64,000 nt of DNA from Rufibacter roseolus. GTDB taxonomy: Bacteria; Bacteroidota; Bacteroidia; Cytophagales; Hymenobacteraceae. Below the pieces are notes generated by a model. That model was not told the DNA's origin and did no database searches. It saw nothing but the letters and a program-made list of their open reading frames with translations. The stretch spans positions 310,001 through 374,000 of the forward strand of contig NZ_JAFMSU010000001.1 of the NCBI RefSeq assembly GCF_017916365.1. The letters run 5' to 3'. Position numbers and translations under genes: made by a program. The stretch's first letter is position 1. Every line of letters starts with the position of its first letter. Shown here in pieces: positions 1 through 7,323 of the stretch.

Positions 1-243
1 CACACTGCTGTCCACCTCAGATTCCCGGATATAGTACCTATCTGAGCGCGCGAACATCTTCCAGTCCAGTTGCCGCAAATCATCGCCAGGTTGGTAGCTG
101 CGGTACTGGCTGAACTCTATGCCCGCTCCCCGCCTTATGCTCTGGTTGTGTCCCAGCATAAAGCCATCTACCACCGTCTTGGCAATCAGGCGCAGGTCTT
201 TGATAGCAGCGAAGGTCTGGGGATTGAGGAGGCGATGGGGCAT
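1..243 (-). CDS. DUF58 domain protein, 3' end beyond window (partial)
   Basis: The first 81 residues of a DUF58 protein run off the left edge of the window. From the ATG at 243 the translation has the DUF58 signature GIEFSQYRSYQPGDD at residues 41-55, followed by LRQLDWKMFARSD. DUF58 proteins carry a von Willebrand A-like fold and usually lie directly downstream of a MoxR ATPase. The pair is thought to work as an envelope-associated assembly or chaperone module. Here the MoxR gene is on the same strand, but a DUF559 gene and a 32-bp inverted repeat separate them, so the usual tight spacing is lost. The family call is firm; the role is known only by association. Confidence 0.9.
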   Translation of the reverse strand, partial: MPHRLLNPQTFAAIKDLRLIAKTVVDGFMLGHNQSIRRGAGIEFSQYRSYQPGDDLRQLDWKMFARSDRYYIRESEVDSSV

Positions 244-271
244 GATATATTTTAATTTATTAAGGAGCTTC

Positions 272-424
272 TTCGTCCCCCTTTGAAGGGGGTAGGGGGA
301 TGATTACTCGTGCAGGTCATGGCGTTGTCGATAATAACTTAGCATTTGCATTTGGCATTGATCAGGAGCAGTTCTTAGTTGACACGCCCTTGTCATCCCC
401 CTACCCCCTTCAAAGGGGGACGAA
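272..424. repeat. 32-bp inverted repeat pair (MITE-like palindromic unit)
   Basis: Two perfect 32-bp inverted arms (272-303 and 393-424) enclose about 89 bp without a gene. Each arm is itself C-rich then G-rich, with the core CCCCCTTTGAAGGGGG at its outer end. The unit sits between the DUF559 and DUF58 genes, inside what is normally a tight operon. It looks like a non-autonomous mobile or REP-type repeat. No transposase is next to it. Confidence 0.75.
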
Positions 425-460
425 ATGCGTGCACAGCAAAGAACTGGTTTTTAAAGGTGC

Positions 461-835
461 TTAGTTATTCTTTTCGCACTTTTCTGCAATACACGTTTCC
501 AAGGTTCGCTGCACGTTGGGTAAATCGTTCATCACCTCTTCATCGGTGAATCTTAGTACATTATAGCCTAACTCTGCCAATTCTTTATCTCTTACCGCAT
601 CTTCTTCGGTTTTGAAATTGTGCGAGTATCCGTCTACTTCAATAATCAATTTCAACTCCTTACACAGGAAATCAGCGATGTAGTTGCCTATAGACCGTTG
701 TCGCAAGAAGGAGTATCCCAGTTTCTTTTTACTCAACAATTCACACCACAGTCTAATCTCTGCTTTCGTGGAAGCTGCCCGATGTGCCTTCGCGAGAGGC
801 TTCAGTTTCTTGTTGTAGTGGTGATTGTCCTCCAT
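461..835 (-). CDS. DUF559 domain (PD-(D/E)xK nuclease-like) protein
   Basis: This 124-residue protein matches the DUF559 family, which is related to very-short-patch-repair and other PD-(D/E)xK endonuclease folds. Visible features are the N-terminal AEIRLWCELL helix, FLRQRSIGNYIADFLC with the predicted catalytic D55, LIIEVDGYSH with E66 and D68, and the closing LRFTDEEV. The length is typical. It starts 17 bp after the MoxR stop and is followed by a 32-bp inverted repeat, so it interrupts the conserved moxR-DUF58 pair. DUF559 genes in Bacteroidota often occur as isolated insertions. The biological role is unknown; a homing-like or repair-like nuclease is only an inference from the fold. Confidence 0.85.
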   Translation of the reverse strand: MEDNHHYNKKLKPLAKAHRAASTKAEIRLWCELLSKKKLGYSFLRQRSIGNYIADFLCKELKLIIEVDGYSHNFKTEEDAVRDKELAELGYNVLRFTDEEVMNDLPNVQRTLETCIAEKCEKNN

Positions 836-852
836 TTCAAGAACAGTTTCAC

Positions 853-1848
853 CTATATTAAAACCTCCCTCGGCATCTCCACACCTTTCAGCAGTTCTTC
901 CACTACTTTGTCTGTAGTGATATTGTCTGCCTCGGCGGTGAAGTTGACTAGTACACGGTGGCGCAGTACTGGATAGGCCATGGCCTGCAGATCAGGCAAT
1001 GTTACCGCGAAACGGCCTTGTAAAAGGGCTCGCGCTTTAGCGGTGAGAATGAGCGCTTGACCGGCCCGCGGACCGGCTCCCCAGCGTACGAACTCCTGTA
1101 TAAAAGGCACCGGACTTTCAGCAGGACGGGTGGCACGGACTACGCGGGCAACATAGGAGACCAAATCATCTGAAATAGTGACTTCGCGCACCAAACTTTG
1201 GAGTGCCAGGATCTCAGGTCCGGATAGAATGGATTGTACCGTCTCCCGTTTGCCGCCGGTAGTGTTTTTCAAAACCGAGATTTCCTCCAGTTCTGTGGGG
1301 TACTTTATTTTGATGTACAGCAGGAACCGGTCTAACTGAGCCTCAGGCAACGGGTACGTACCGCTTTGCTCAATGGGATTTTGCGTAGCAAGCAGGAAGA
1401 AAGGGCGCGGCAGCGGGTAGGTTTTACCGGCGTAGGTCACTTCAAACTCCTGCATGGCCTCCAGCAGCGCTGCTTGGGTTTTGGGCGGTGTCCGGTTGAT
1501 TTCATCGGCCAGCACGATGCTGGCGAAGATGGGACCTTCATTGAACTGGAAAAAACGCTTGCCCGTAGTGTGGTCTTCCTCCAGGACTTCGGTGCCCAGA
1601 ATATCGGTAGGCATAAGGTCTGGCGTGAACTGGATGCGGCGGAACGGCAAATCCATGGCACTGGCCAGGGTTCGCACCAGCAGGGTTTTTGCCAGGCCGG
1701 GTACGCCTTCCAGGAGTCCGTGGCCACCGGCTAACAGGGTGATCAGCACCTCATCCAGCACTTCCTGCTGGCCTACAATGATTTTACTTATTTCCTGCCG
1801 AAGCGCCGGCAGTTTGCTTAACAGTTGGGTTACGTCTTGTGGGGTCAC
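853..1848 (-). CDS. MoxR family AAA+ ATPase
   Basis: MoxR ATPases are AAA+ chaperone-like proteins that usually act with DUF58/VWA partners in maturing envelope or metal-containing complexes. This 331-residue protein is full length. It shows Walker A GVPGLAKT at residues 48-55, Walker B VLADEINR near 112-119, the sensor segment [19 protein letters not shown] near 151-169 and the arginine-finger region QLDRFLL, then the C-terminal AAA lid. The start is an ATG 297 bp from the divergent TPR gene. It shares its strand with DUF4159, TldE and TldD upstream and DUF559 and DUF58 downstream. The family is certain and the client unknown. Confidence 0.95.
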   Translation of the reverse strand: MTPQDVTQLLSKLPALRQEISKIIVGQQEVLDEVLITLLAGGHGLLEGVPGLAKTLLVRTLASAMDLPFRRIQFTPDLMPTDILGTEVLEEDHTTGKRFFQFNEGPIFASIVLADEINRTPPKTQAALLEAMQEFEVTYAGKTYPLPRPFFLLATQNPIEQSGTYPLPEAQLDRFLLYIKIKYPTELEEISVLKNTTGGKRETVQSILSGPEILALQSLVREVTISDDLVSYVARVVRATRPAESPVPFIQEFVRWGAGPRAGQALILTAKARALLQGRFAVTLPDLQAMAYPVLRHRVLVNFTAEADNITTDKVVEELLKGVEMPREVLI

Positions 1849-1969
1849 GTGGGGCGGATGCTAAACGATACTACTTGAACCAGTAAGTAAGCGATTGTTC
1901 TTGAATTTGCCTTTCCGTTTTTGGTTTGTTTTCAGGAAATCAGGGCAAAAAAGGTATAGAGCATTCGCA

Positions 1970-2062
1970 CGCTGGCGCGAGCTTCCGGCTCGTGCCTTCA
2001 CATTGCTAACAGGCTAATGGGTTGAAATGCGTGCGGACACGAGCCGGAGGCTCGCGCCAGCG
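1970..2062. repeat. 25-bp inverted repeat pair in a divergent promoter region
   Basis: Arms at 1970-1994 and 2038-2062 are complementary with one mismatch. The core is GGCGCGAGC, then TTCCGGCTCGTG on the left. They enclose 43 bp. The unit lies between the divergent MoxR and TPR genes and accounts for most of that 297-bp gap. It is a second repeat family, distinct in sequence from the one at 272-424, and has the form of a REP/MITE element. Confidence 0.7.
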
Positions 2063-2145
2063 GGGTACAAATAACCTGTCCATTCATACGATTCCATGAA
2101 GGATATTTTCTGTATCTTCAGGATAACTTTAAACCACACCACTTC

Positions 2146-2859
2146 ATGAGAAGCTTTCTCTGTTTTATGCTGTTCTTATTCGCTTTCGCTCAAGTTCAGG
2201 CACAGTCAAAAGCATGGGAAGAATGGCAGAAACGCGGTGAAAAGCAGATTAATCTACTTCCCATGTACGGCGGCAAACCAAAGCCAAAGAATCTGCTGGC
2301 CTTGGACAAAAAATTCCTTGCAACTGTAGATAAAGGCGGCGGAACCAGAGCCGAAAACAGTAAGTATTTCTCTGACCGTGGCTGGCAGTACTTTCAACAA
2401 GGCGATTTTGCAACGGCTATGTTCAGATTTAACCAGGCATGGCTTTTAGACTCCACCAATTCTAAATCTTATTGGGGATTTGGTCTTATCTGCGGAATGT
2501 TGGAAAATTATGACGATGCCTTGGTCCATTTGCAGAAGGCATATACCTTGGATTCTTCTGATGTCCAACTATCATGCGACATCATTTTCACTTATTTCTC
2601 TAAATACGAAGAGTCAGGTCAAGCACAATACTTGGAAAGCGCAGCGCTTGCAAGTCAGAAAGCACTGCTGCAAAGTCCTGACAATGCATTTGTGCTCTAT
2701 GCCCATGCGTTGGTTCAGTACATGCAGAAAGAATATTCAAGCGCCTGGGATTATCTTTACAAATCCAAAGCAAAGGGAGAAGTTGGGTTAGATCAGCGAT
2801 TTCTAAAAGACCTGCATGCCAAAATGCCTGACCCTAGAAAGGAGTTTGTGAAAAACTAG
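2146..2859 (+). CDS. Secreted tetratricopeptide repeat protein
   Basis: This 237-residue protein opens with a clear Sec signal peptide (MRSFLCFMLFLFAFAQVQA, cut before QS) and continues with TPR-like helix pairs from about residue 80 to 220, such as SDRGWQYFQQGDFATAMFRF, SYWGFGLICGMLENYDDAL and YAHALVQYMQKEYSSAWDYL. TPR arrays mediate protein-protein contacts, so it is probably a periplasmic scaffold. The partner is unknown. It is the only plus-strand gene in the otherwise minus-strand TldD-MoxR cluster and converges with the DUF4159 gene. An imperfect hairpin at 2885-2922 lies between the two ends. Confidence 0.8.
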   Translation: MRSFLCFMLFLFAFAQVQAQSKAWEEWQKRGEKQINLLPMYGGKPKPKNLLALDKKFLATVDKGGGTRAENSKYFSDRGWQYFQQGDFATAMFRFNQAWLLDSTNSKSYWGFGLICGMLENYDDALVHLQKAYTLDSSDVQLSCDIIFTYFSKYEESGQAQYLESAALASQKALLQSPDNAFVLYAHALVQYMQKEYSSAWDYLYKSKAKGEVGLDQRFLKDLHAKMPDPRKEFVKN

Positions 2860-2884
2860 TGAAAGAACATCTCCACTCATTAAG

Positions 2885-2922
2885 CGTTTTCGGCTACGTT
2901 TTCAGAATATAGCCCGGAAACG
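2885..2922. terminator. Imperfect hairpin between convergent TPR and DUF4159 genes
   Basis: Arms CGTTTTCGGCT and AGCCCGGAAACG pair imperfectly around a T-rich/A-rich tip. It is a degenerate member of the recurrent hairpin family described in the findings and probably a bidirectional terminator. Confidence 0.45.
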
Positions 2923-2925
2923 ACC

Positions 2926-3546
2926 TTAACTGGTAAGCGCATACATCAGAATATTCACCCCGAATTTGGTGTTGTCCTCGGCGAGCCAGCGCTTGTTCCT
3001 GAAGTCATAGTCCCACTCGCAGCCATAGTCTTTGTTGCTGTAGAGCACGGCAATGCGGCCGTTCACTTCGTAGGCTTTGAGGTAATCGTGGACCAGGTCA
3101 TCGCCCCAGCCGTTGAGCTCAAAGGAGGTGGTAGGCGGGCCTTCCTCGAACTTGAAAAAGGAACGGTAAATAGGATGGTTGTTGGAAATTTTCTTCAACG
3201 CCTTCGGCCCGAAACAGACGCGCATCTGTTCTTCAAAAGACCGTGCGAAGAGGCCGTCTATGTCATGGTTGCAGTCATCCACAAACACGAAGCCGCCGTT
3301 CTTCACGTAGCGCTCAAAATTGGCTCTTTCCTTCGCGTTAAACTGCACCAGCTTGTGGCCGCTCAGGTAGCAGAAAGGATAGCGGAACAGCTCGGCACTT
3401 TCCAGGCTGATGACCTTTTCCTGCTCCACTATGGGCACGGTGGTGTACTCTACCAGCGAGTGCAGCAGGTTGGAGGGCATCCGTTGGTCGGTGTCCCAGT
3501 TGCCGGAGCGGTATTGCAGGCGTACGAAGGTGAAAGGAGCGGGCAT
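2926..3546 (-). CDS. DUF4159 domain protein
   Basis: This 206-residue protein corresponds to the DUF4159 family, which often accompanies MoxR/DUF58 or TldD genes in Bacteroidota and related phyla. Recognisable stretches are FVRLQYRSGNWDTDQRMPSN at the N-terminus, the glutamine-amidotransferase-like segment FERYVKNGGFVFVDDCNHD near residues 78-96, and HPIYRSFFKFEEGPP. There is no obvious signal peptide in this form. The product may have a class I amidotransferase-like fold without a visible catalytic cysteine, which is an inference. It starts 14 bp after the DUF2442 stop and shares its strand with TldE/TldD upstream and MoxR downstream, suggesting one functional unit. Confidence 0.85.
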   Translation of the reverse strand: MPAPFTFVRLQYRSGNWDTDQRMPSNLLHSLVEYTTVPIVEQEKVISLESAELFRYPFCYLSGHKLVQFNAKERANFERYVKNGGFVFVDDCNHDIDGLFARSFEEQMRVCFGPKALKKISNNHPIYRSFFKFEEGPPTTSFELNGWGDDLVHDYLKAYEVNGRIAVLYSNKDYGCEWDYDFRNKRWLAEDNTKFGVNILMYALTS

Positions 3547-3560
3547 GGAAAACTACGAAA

Positions 3561-3794
3561 CTAGAGTAAACCCGCAATAGATAAGTCTTCGTCCAGTTCC
3601 TCCCAGTGAATACCAACTCCATTCCCAATTAGGCGCCAGTTCATTCGTTGCGCTTCTGTACTGTCTCTCAAAACCGGAAACCACTCCAAAGGCACTCCCA
3701 ATTCTCTTCCATCTGAAAGAAGAACATACATCTTGGCAACGGTGAACCAAACCTTTTGAGCTTGAGGAGTAGTGTGCTTAACTAAAGTATTCAT
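3561..3794 (-). CDS. DUF2442 domain protein
   Basis: This 77-residue protein is a clear DUF2442 member: KVWFTVAKMYVLLSDGRELG, VPLEWFPVL, then NWRLIGNGVGIHWEELDEDL and the end SIAGLL. I start at the ATG at 3794; the open frame extends only to a TTG at 3809. DUF2442 proteins are usually the second gene of a DUF4160-DUF2442 toxin-antitoxin-like pair. No DUF4160 partner is present, so it is an orphan here. It lies between TldE and DUF4159 beside a palindromic repeat (3855-3947), which suggests later insertion into the cluster. Confidence 0.85.
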   Translation of the reverse strand: MNTLVKHTTPQAQKVWFTVAKMYVLLSDGRELGVPLEWFPVLRDSTEAQRMNWRLIGNGVGIHWEELDEDLSIAGLL

Positions 3795-3854
3795 GCCATT
3801 TTTGCTCAAACAGAGACTTCTGGGTAAAGGCTACGTCACCAACTCTATTTCTAA

Positions 3855-3947
3855 TTTGTCATCTTGGAAAGATCTTGTGAGCAAACTAGAGGAACTTTCA
3901 ATAAGCGCTTCTACCGTTCGCTCACAAGATCCTTTCAGGATGACAAA
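3855..3947. repeat. MITE-like palindromic repeat, TGTCATCCTGAAAGG family, copy 1
   Basis: Inverted 32-bp arms at 3855-3886 and 3916-3947 pair with four mismatches around a 29-bp centre. The consensus begins TTTGTCATCCTGAAAGGATC. A second copy in the same layout is at 49516-49603, so this is a dispersed family. It lies just upstream of the DUF2442 gene. Confidence 0.75.
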
Positions 3948-3973
3948 AGAGGAGATTGATAATATAAGCTTAA

Positions 3974-4017
3974 TCCCGCTTTTGGCCTACATTCTTGAAA
4001 TCAGGCCAAAAGCGGGA
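3974..4017 (-). terminator. Strong hairpin downstream of tldE/pmbA
   Basis: Two perfect 15-bp arms (3974-3988 and 4003-4017; TCCCGCTTTTGGCCT on the plus strand) flank a 14-nt loop. The stem begins 18 bp past the TldE stop, so it probably ends the tldD-tldE transcript. If so, the DUF2442/DUF4159 genes need their own promoter or read-through. Confidence 0.6.
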
Positions 4018-4034
4018 AAGAGATTCAGGCGCGA

Positions 4035-5351
4035 CTACACCGCGTCTGACAAGCTGGTGAAGGTGAAGTCTCTGATCTTCATAGGGGGCACCAGGTTGCC
4101 GCCGATGCGCTGCGGTTTACCCAAGGCCTCCAGGTTATTGAGCATGATGACCGGGCTCTCGTTGAAACGGAAGTTCTTCACGGGGTGCTTGATCTTGCCG
4201 TTCTCAATGTAGAAAGTTCCGTCGCGGGTGAGGCCGGTGTAGAGTAGCGTCTGCGGGTCCACGGCTCTGATGTACCACAAACGTGTCACCAGAATGCCTT
4301 TCTGCGTTCCTTTGATTAAGTCTTCCAAACTTTGGTTACCACCGGCCATAATGAAACCGCCCGGAGAGGGTAAGCCTTTCACGCCTTTCTTCTGCGCCCA
4401 GAACTGGGAATAGGTCATGTTCTTCACCACGCCTTTGTCAATCCAGGTCACTTTCTCGTGCGGACGACCGTCGCCGGACCAGGTAGAGGAAGGGATCTCG
4501 GGGTTGGTAGGGTCTGAGGTGATGGTCACGCGCTCGTCAAACATCTTCTCGCCCAGTTTGGTCTTGCCACCCGGCTTGCTCAGGAAAGAACGGCCTTCCT
4601 CGGCGCTACGGGCATCCAGGCTGCGGAACATGTTTTCCAGCAGATCCACAGCCGCGGTAGGCTCCAAAATCACGGTGTATTTGCCGGGCTCCACCGCTTT
4701 GGCGCTCACCGAGCTTAGGGCTTTCTGGGCCGCAATCTCAGAGGCAGCAGCGGTATCCAGCTTGGAAACATCGCTCACATCACGCGTTACGTAGCCCGAT
4801 CCCGTACCATCTGAGGTACGCATGGTCACGGAGAAATCTACATCTGAGCTCTGGTTGTAGGCGAACAGACCTTTGGAGTTCATCTTGGCGCTGAAGCCAC
4901 TGCGGTCTTCCCAGAAACCGGCGGCGGTTAATTTCTTGCTGTCGGCGAGCTGCATGCTTTTTGCGGCTGCGTTGGCGCGATATTCAGGGTCAATGTCGTG
5001 GGTGGTTTTGAACCAGGCATTGCTGGGCAAATAATTCTGCGGGCCGAGCATGGGCACGTACTCCGGGCTTTCCGGGGCAATGCGGGCTACCTCTTCGGCA
5101 CGGCGCACAACTTTCTCCAGCGAGGCATCGTCAAACTCGTTGATGGTGGCCACTCCGGAACGTTTCCCGAAACGGGCTTCCACGGCCAGCGACATGTTTT
5201 CCTCTTCACCGCTGGTAGACACGGTACTGCGGGCGTAACGAATGTTACCGCCTTTATAGCCGCTGAGGTTTACCTCGCACTCATCGGCTTTGGAATAGCT
5301 CAGGGCCTTTTTCAGCAGCGCCTGCGCCTGATCTTTACTTAATATTGCCAT
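4035..5351 (-). CDS. TldE/PmbA-like subunit of TldD/TldE protease
   Basis: TldD and TldE (PmbA) form a heterodimeric zinc protease; in Escherichia coli it matures microcin B17 and degrades CcdA. This 438-residue protein has the PmbA-type N-terminal domain (NIRYARSTVSTSGEEENMSL near residues 35-54) and the C-terminal beta-barrel-like domain, but no HExxxH motif, as expected for the non-catalytic subunit. No signal peptide is visible, unlike its TldD partner. It lies 71 bp behind the TldD stop on the same strand, so the two are almost certainly co-transcribed. The natural substrate in Bacteroidota is unknown. Confidence 0.92.
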   Translation of the reverse strand: MAILSKDQAQALLKKALSYSKADECEVNLSGYKGGNIRYARSTVSTSGEEENMSLAVEARFGKRSGVATINEFDDASLEKVVRRAEEVARIAPESPEYVPMLGPQNYLPSNAWFKTTHDIDPEYRANAAAKSMQLADSKKLTAAGFWEDRSGFSAKMNSKGLFAYNQSSDVDFSVTMRTSDGTGSGYVTRDVSDVSKLDTAAASEIAAQKALSSVSAKAVEPGKYTVILEPTAAVDLLENMFRSLDARSAEEGRSFLSKPGGKTKLGEKMFDERVTITSDPTNPEIPSSTWSGDGRPHEKVTWIDKGVVKNMTYSQFWAQKKGVKGLPSPGGFIMAGGNQSLEDLIKGTQKGILVTRLWYIRAVDPQTLLYTGLTRDGTFYIENGKIKHPVKNFRFNESPVIMLNNLEALGKPQRIGGNLVPPMKIRDFTFTSLSDAV

Positions 5352-5422
5352 TGGTCTGTATCACGTATCAAGTAGCAAGACACGACTAATATAGTCGCAC
5401 TTATCTCGCTAGTTTCTCCTTG

Positions 5423-7066
5423 TTAGATTTTTCTTCCAGTGTTGATGACATTCACGCCGTTGAAACGAGTGTGCGAAGAGCCGTGCGAAACGGCGCTCAC
5501 CTGGCTGGGCTGGCCTTTGCCGTCGAAGAACGAACCGAACATGCGGTAATCGCTCTCGTCGCAGACAGCAGCGCAGGAGTTCCAGAATTCCTGGGTGTTG
5601 CTCTGGTAGGCCACATCTTCCAGCGGACCTACAATCTTGCCACCTTTGATCTCGTAGAACAGCTGGCCTCCAAACTGGAAGTTGTAGCGCTGCTGGTCAA
5701 TGGAGTAAGAACCACGGCCCGCGATGTAGATACCACGGTCCACGCCTTTGATCATGTCATCCACGCTCAGCTTCTGCTTGCCTGGTGCCAATGATACGTT
5801 AGGCATGCGCTGGAACTGCACCGAGCTCCAGTTATCAGCGTAAGAACAGCCATGCGATTCTTTCTCACCAATGATGTGGGCCTGGTCGCGGGTGGCCTGG
5901 TAGTTCACCAGCACACCGTCCTTGATTAAATCCCAACGCTTGGTTTTCACGCCTTCGTCGTCATAACCCACGGCTCCCAGAGAACCCGGTTGCACTTTAT
6001 CAGCGAAGATGTTTACGTGCTTGCTGCCGTACGGGAAACTCTTCGATCTCCATTTATCTAAATCAGCGAAGGAAGTACCGGCGTAGTTGGCCTCGTAGCC
6101 CAGCACACGGTCCAGCTCCAGCGGGTGACCCACACTTTCGTGGATAGTCAGGCCGAGGTGGTTGGGATCTAACACCAAGTCATATTTCCCTGCCATTACT
6201 GATTTAGCCGTCAGTTTCTCGCGGGCCTGCTTGGCCGCCAGACCGGCATCTGCTACTATGTCAAAGTATTTGTCATACCCTGTCAGGCCGGTTCCTTCCG
6301 GGCCTTTCATGGTAGGTGCTTTCACGGTGAGGTACTCAAAGCCCATGCCCATTGGCGCACTCAGCGCATCGCGGGTTTTGAACTTACCAGAGGTTTTGTC
6401 CACGGCGGTTACCGTGAAGTTAGGCCAGATGCGGTGGATGTCCTGGTCAATGTAAGAACCATCCGTAGAGGCGAAGTATTTCTGCTCGTTTATCTGAAAC
6501 AAGGCTGAATTCACGAAGTTGGCACCGTTGGTCAGCGCCGCCGCGTTGGCTGCCAGAAGCAAATCGGCTTTCTCTGAAACAGGTACTGCGAAGGCATTCT
6601 GTTTTATGGGTGTTTTCCAGGAAACCTCGCCATAACCTTGCTGCGGTGCTAGTTGCACCGGCTCTTTCTGCAGCTTGGAATTGGCTTTGGCAATGGCCAC
6701 GGCCTGCTCGGCGGCTTTGGCAACGCCTTTGTCACTCACGTCTGAGGTAGCCGCGAAGCCCCAGGTACCGTTGGCAATCACGCGCACGCCCACGCCGTAG
6801 CTCTCGGTGGTGCTGATGCCTTGTACTTGCTTCTCGCGGGTAAACACGTTCTGGGCCAGGTAACGGCCAATGCGTACATCGGTGTAAGTGGCACCTTTGC
6901 TTCTAGCGGCGTTTAAAGCCACATCGGCAAGGCGCTTTTTCAGGGCCACGTCCACCGTTTCAAGGGCGCGGGCCGGATCAATTTCGTGACCAAACGTTGG
7001 GATGTTGGAAAGCAAAAGCCCTCCTACACCCATGGCGGTCAGTCCTATAAAATCACGTCTTTTCAA
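5423..7066 (-). CDS. tldD: TldD metalloprotease subunit with Tat-type leader
   Basis: This is the catalytic half of the TldD/TldE zinc protease. The key motif is HESVGHPLELD, an HExxxH zinc site. The long open frame begins at a GTG at 7201, but its first 45 residues are unlike the family. I place the start at the TTG at 7066, which gives 547 residues beginning with KRRDFIGLTAMGVGGLLL, a twin-arginine-like signal followed by a hydrophobic core. That would send this subunit across the inner membrane in folded form, whereas the TldE partner lacks a leader. It could instead ride piggy-back with TldE. The family is certain and the start moderately so. Confidence 0.9.
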   Translation of the reverse strand: MKRRDFIGLTAMGVGGLLLSNIPTFGHEIDPARALETVDVALKKRLADVALNAARSKGATYTDVRIGRYLAQNVFTREKQVQGISTTESYGVGVRVIANGTWGFAATSDVSDKGVAKAAEQAVAIAKANSKLQKEPVQLAPQQGYGEVSWKTPIKQNAFAVPVSEKADLLLAANAAALTNGANFVNSALFQINEQKYFASTDGSYIDQDIHRIWPNFTVTAVDKTSGKFKTRDALSAPMGMGFEYLTVKAPTMKGPEGTGLTGYDKYFDIVADAGLAAKQAREKLTAKSVMAGKYDLVLDPNHLGLTIHESVGHPLELDRVLGYEANYAGTSFADLDKWRSKSFPYGSKHVNIFADKVQPGSLGAVGYDDEGVKTKRWDLIKDGVLVNYQATRDQAHIIGEKESHGCSYADNWSSVQFQRMPNVSLAPGKQKLSVDDMIKGVDRGIYIAGRGSYSIDQQRYNFQFGGQLFYEIKGGKIVGPLEDVAYQSNTQEFWNSCAAVCDESDYRMFGSFFDGKGQPSQVSAVSHGSSHTRFNGVNVINTGRKI

Positions 7067-7230
7067 GGGTTTGTTTGTTAGGTAAGCGAGAATTTCAGGA
7101 GCAAAAAGATTTGCACTTCTAAGTTTACTTGATGTTGCGGAGGAAAGCAAGAAAGTTGTGCGGTAACTGTGGAAAGGGCCGATGTGATAATTAACTGGCA
7201 CTGAGGTTTACCACCTGTGAGGCTGCTCGC

Positions 7231-7262
7231 TTTAAGCCTGTTTTAGAGAAATCAGGCTTAAA
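7231..7262. repeat. Hairpin of the recurrent family upstream of tldD
   Basis: Ten-bp arms TTTAAGCCTG and CAGGCTTAAA enclose TTTTAGAGAAAT. It follows the separate, stronger terminator of the subtilase gene, so it is not needed to end that transcript. Confidence 0.55.
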
Positions 7263-7264
7263 AC

Positions 7265-7299
7265 AAAAAGGCGCCACCCAAAGTGGGATGGCGCCTTTT
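7265..7299 (-). terminator. Rho-independent-like terminator of the subtilase gene
   Basis: Arms AAAAGGCGCCA and TGGCGCCTTTT, with additional inner pairing CCCA/TGGG, lie 25-59 bp past the subtilase stop. The run of T on either strand suits a bidirectional terminator. Confidence 0.75.
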
Positions 7300-7323
7300 C
7301 TTATTCTTAAAGCTGTTTACAGA

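Noticed and set aside
272-424. Transcription terminator for the DUF559 gene
   Set aside because: The arms are 89 bp apart, too distant for an intrinsic terminator, and each arm is self-complementary in part; a MITE/REP-like repeat fits better.
7067-7201. N-terminal extension of TldD from GTG at 7201
   Set aside because: The extra 45 residues do not resemble the family and would bury the twin-arginine motif; the TTG start gives a proper leader.
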